From Romboutsia sp. CE17 (lineage in GTDB: Bacteria; Bacillota; Clostridia; Peptostreptococcales; Peptostreptococcaceae): a stretch of 64,000 nt of DNA. A program made the position numbers and the translations under genes. The notes beneath the pieces were generated by a model. That model worked only from the letters and a program-made list of their open reading frames with translations. It was not told the origin of the DNA and did not search any database. Shown in pieces: positions 63,603-64,000 of the stretch. How positions within the stretch are numbered: the stretch's first letter is position 1; each line of letters starts with the position of its first letter. The DNA lies in the NCBI RefSeq assembly GCF_012317385.1, contig NZ_CP051144.1:2666001-2730000 (forward strand). The letters run 5' to 3'.

Positions 63603-64000
63603 CTATTTTACATCCTTTCTAACAAGGTATATAAATACAGGTACTCCTAAAAGTGCTGTTAACGAACCTATTGGAGTTTCATATGGTGGGTTTATCATTC
63701 TTGCTAATATATCACTATATACTAATAAAACTGAACCTAATACCATTGAACTAGGTATAATGTATTTATAATCAGCACCTACTATTGCCTTTACTATTTG
63801 AGGAATTATAAGACCTACAAAAACTATATTACCTGCTACCGAAACAGATGCACCTGTTAATAATATTACTAATACTATACTTATAAACCTTATTTGATTT
63901 GTCTTTTGTCCTAAACCTATGGCAACTTCTTCACCTAAACTTAGTATAGTTATTTTAGGCGATAAAATAATTGCCCCTATTAAAGCAATACCTCCTACTA
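63603..64000 (-). CDS. FecCD-family permease, second subunit (5' end beyond window)
   Basis: The last 130 or so codons are in the window, stop TAG at 63603-63605. Visible parts: LSLGEEVAIGLGQKTNQIRF, VAGNIVFVGLIIPQIVKAIV (ATPase-contact loop) and GVPVFIYLVRKDVK at the end. It ends three bases before the next permease start, so the genes are coupled. Binding protein and promoter expected further upstream. Confidence 0.9.
   Translation of the reverse strand, partial: VGGIALIGAIILSPKITILSLGEEVAIGLGQKTNQIRFISIVLVILLTGASVSVAGNIVFVGLIIPQIVKAIVGADYKYIIPSSMVLGSVLLVYSDILARMINPPYETPIGSLTALLGVPVFIYLVRKDVK

Noticed and set aside
1-64000. CRISPR array
   Set aside because: No regularly spaced short repeats found; the only tandem repeats are within the surface-protein gene.

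Overview
The window looks like a chromosomal segment of a low-GC, spore-forming member of the Clostridia, most likely Peptostreptococcaceae (the Clostridioides / Paraclostridium / Paeniclostridium / Romboutsia group). This is inferred from the very AT-rich sequence, the spore genes (sipL, yabG), the strong GGAGG ribosome-binding sites, and gene neighbourhoods that I recall from Clostridioides difficile (sipL-veg-yabG, and metH-activation domain-luxS). The genus cannot be fixed from sequence alone.

Region 1 (1-27.9 kb) is core chromosome. It holds the spore genes; a divergent pseudouridine pair (psuK-psuG) whose catalytic residues are largely gone; RNA modification enzymes (RluA, an rRNA methyltransferase, TtcA); the pyrimidine operon pyrF-carA-carB behind a leader with three PyrR-binding loops and two terminators; an M29 aminopeptidase; an intact pseudouridine-kinase-like gene; the methyl cycle genes metH, metH activation domain and luxS; a ferredoxin; several membrane proteins; a decayed Ca2+/H+ exchanger; and an orphan PotD lipoprotein.

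Region 2 (27.9-53.6 kb) is accessory and is the most interesting part. The last codons of rlmH (53609-53626, minus strand) read GAACCGTATCACAAGTAA. Close copies, all in the same orientation, recur at 48747 (17/18), 27928 (16/18), 44348 (one base deleted) and 36264 (4-base insertion, one mismatch). The 3' end of rlmH (orfX) is the attachment site of staphylococcal SCC elements, so I read this as an SCC-like composite island built by serial insertion. The five sites cut it into functional modules: tetA(P)-tetB(P) tetracycline resistance (48.7-53.6 kb); a lactococcin-972-type bacteriocin operon with its ABC transporter and an extra 43-residue membrane peptide (44.4-48.7 kb); a 2122-residue LPXTG-anchored metalloprotease/adhesin with an IS6-like element in its 5' untranslated region (36.3-44.3 kb); and GltS, Csp, a MerR regulator with a MerR-type promoter, and an MFS/M20/DUF554 operon (27.9-36.3 kb). 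No Ccr-type recombinase lies in the window.

Region 3 (53.6-64 kb) is core again: rlmH, a WalJ-like hydrolase, an M1 peptidase, the DnaD and DnaI-like helicase-loading pair, threonine aldolase, a five-gene tRNA operon (Lys-Glu-Val-Asp-Thr), a MATE pump, and an iron-siderophore-type ABC importer cut by the window end.

Coordinates were read by eye. Start codons were moved from the longest open frame where a ribosome-binding site clearly favoured another start.
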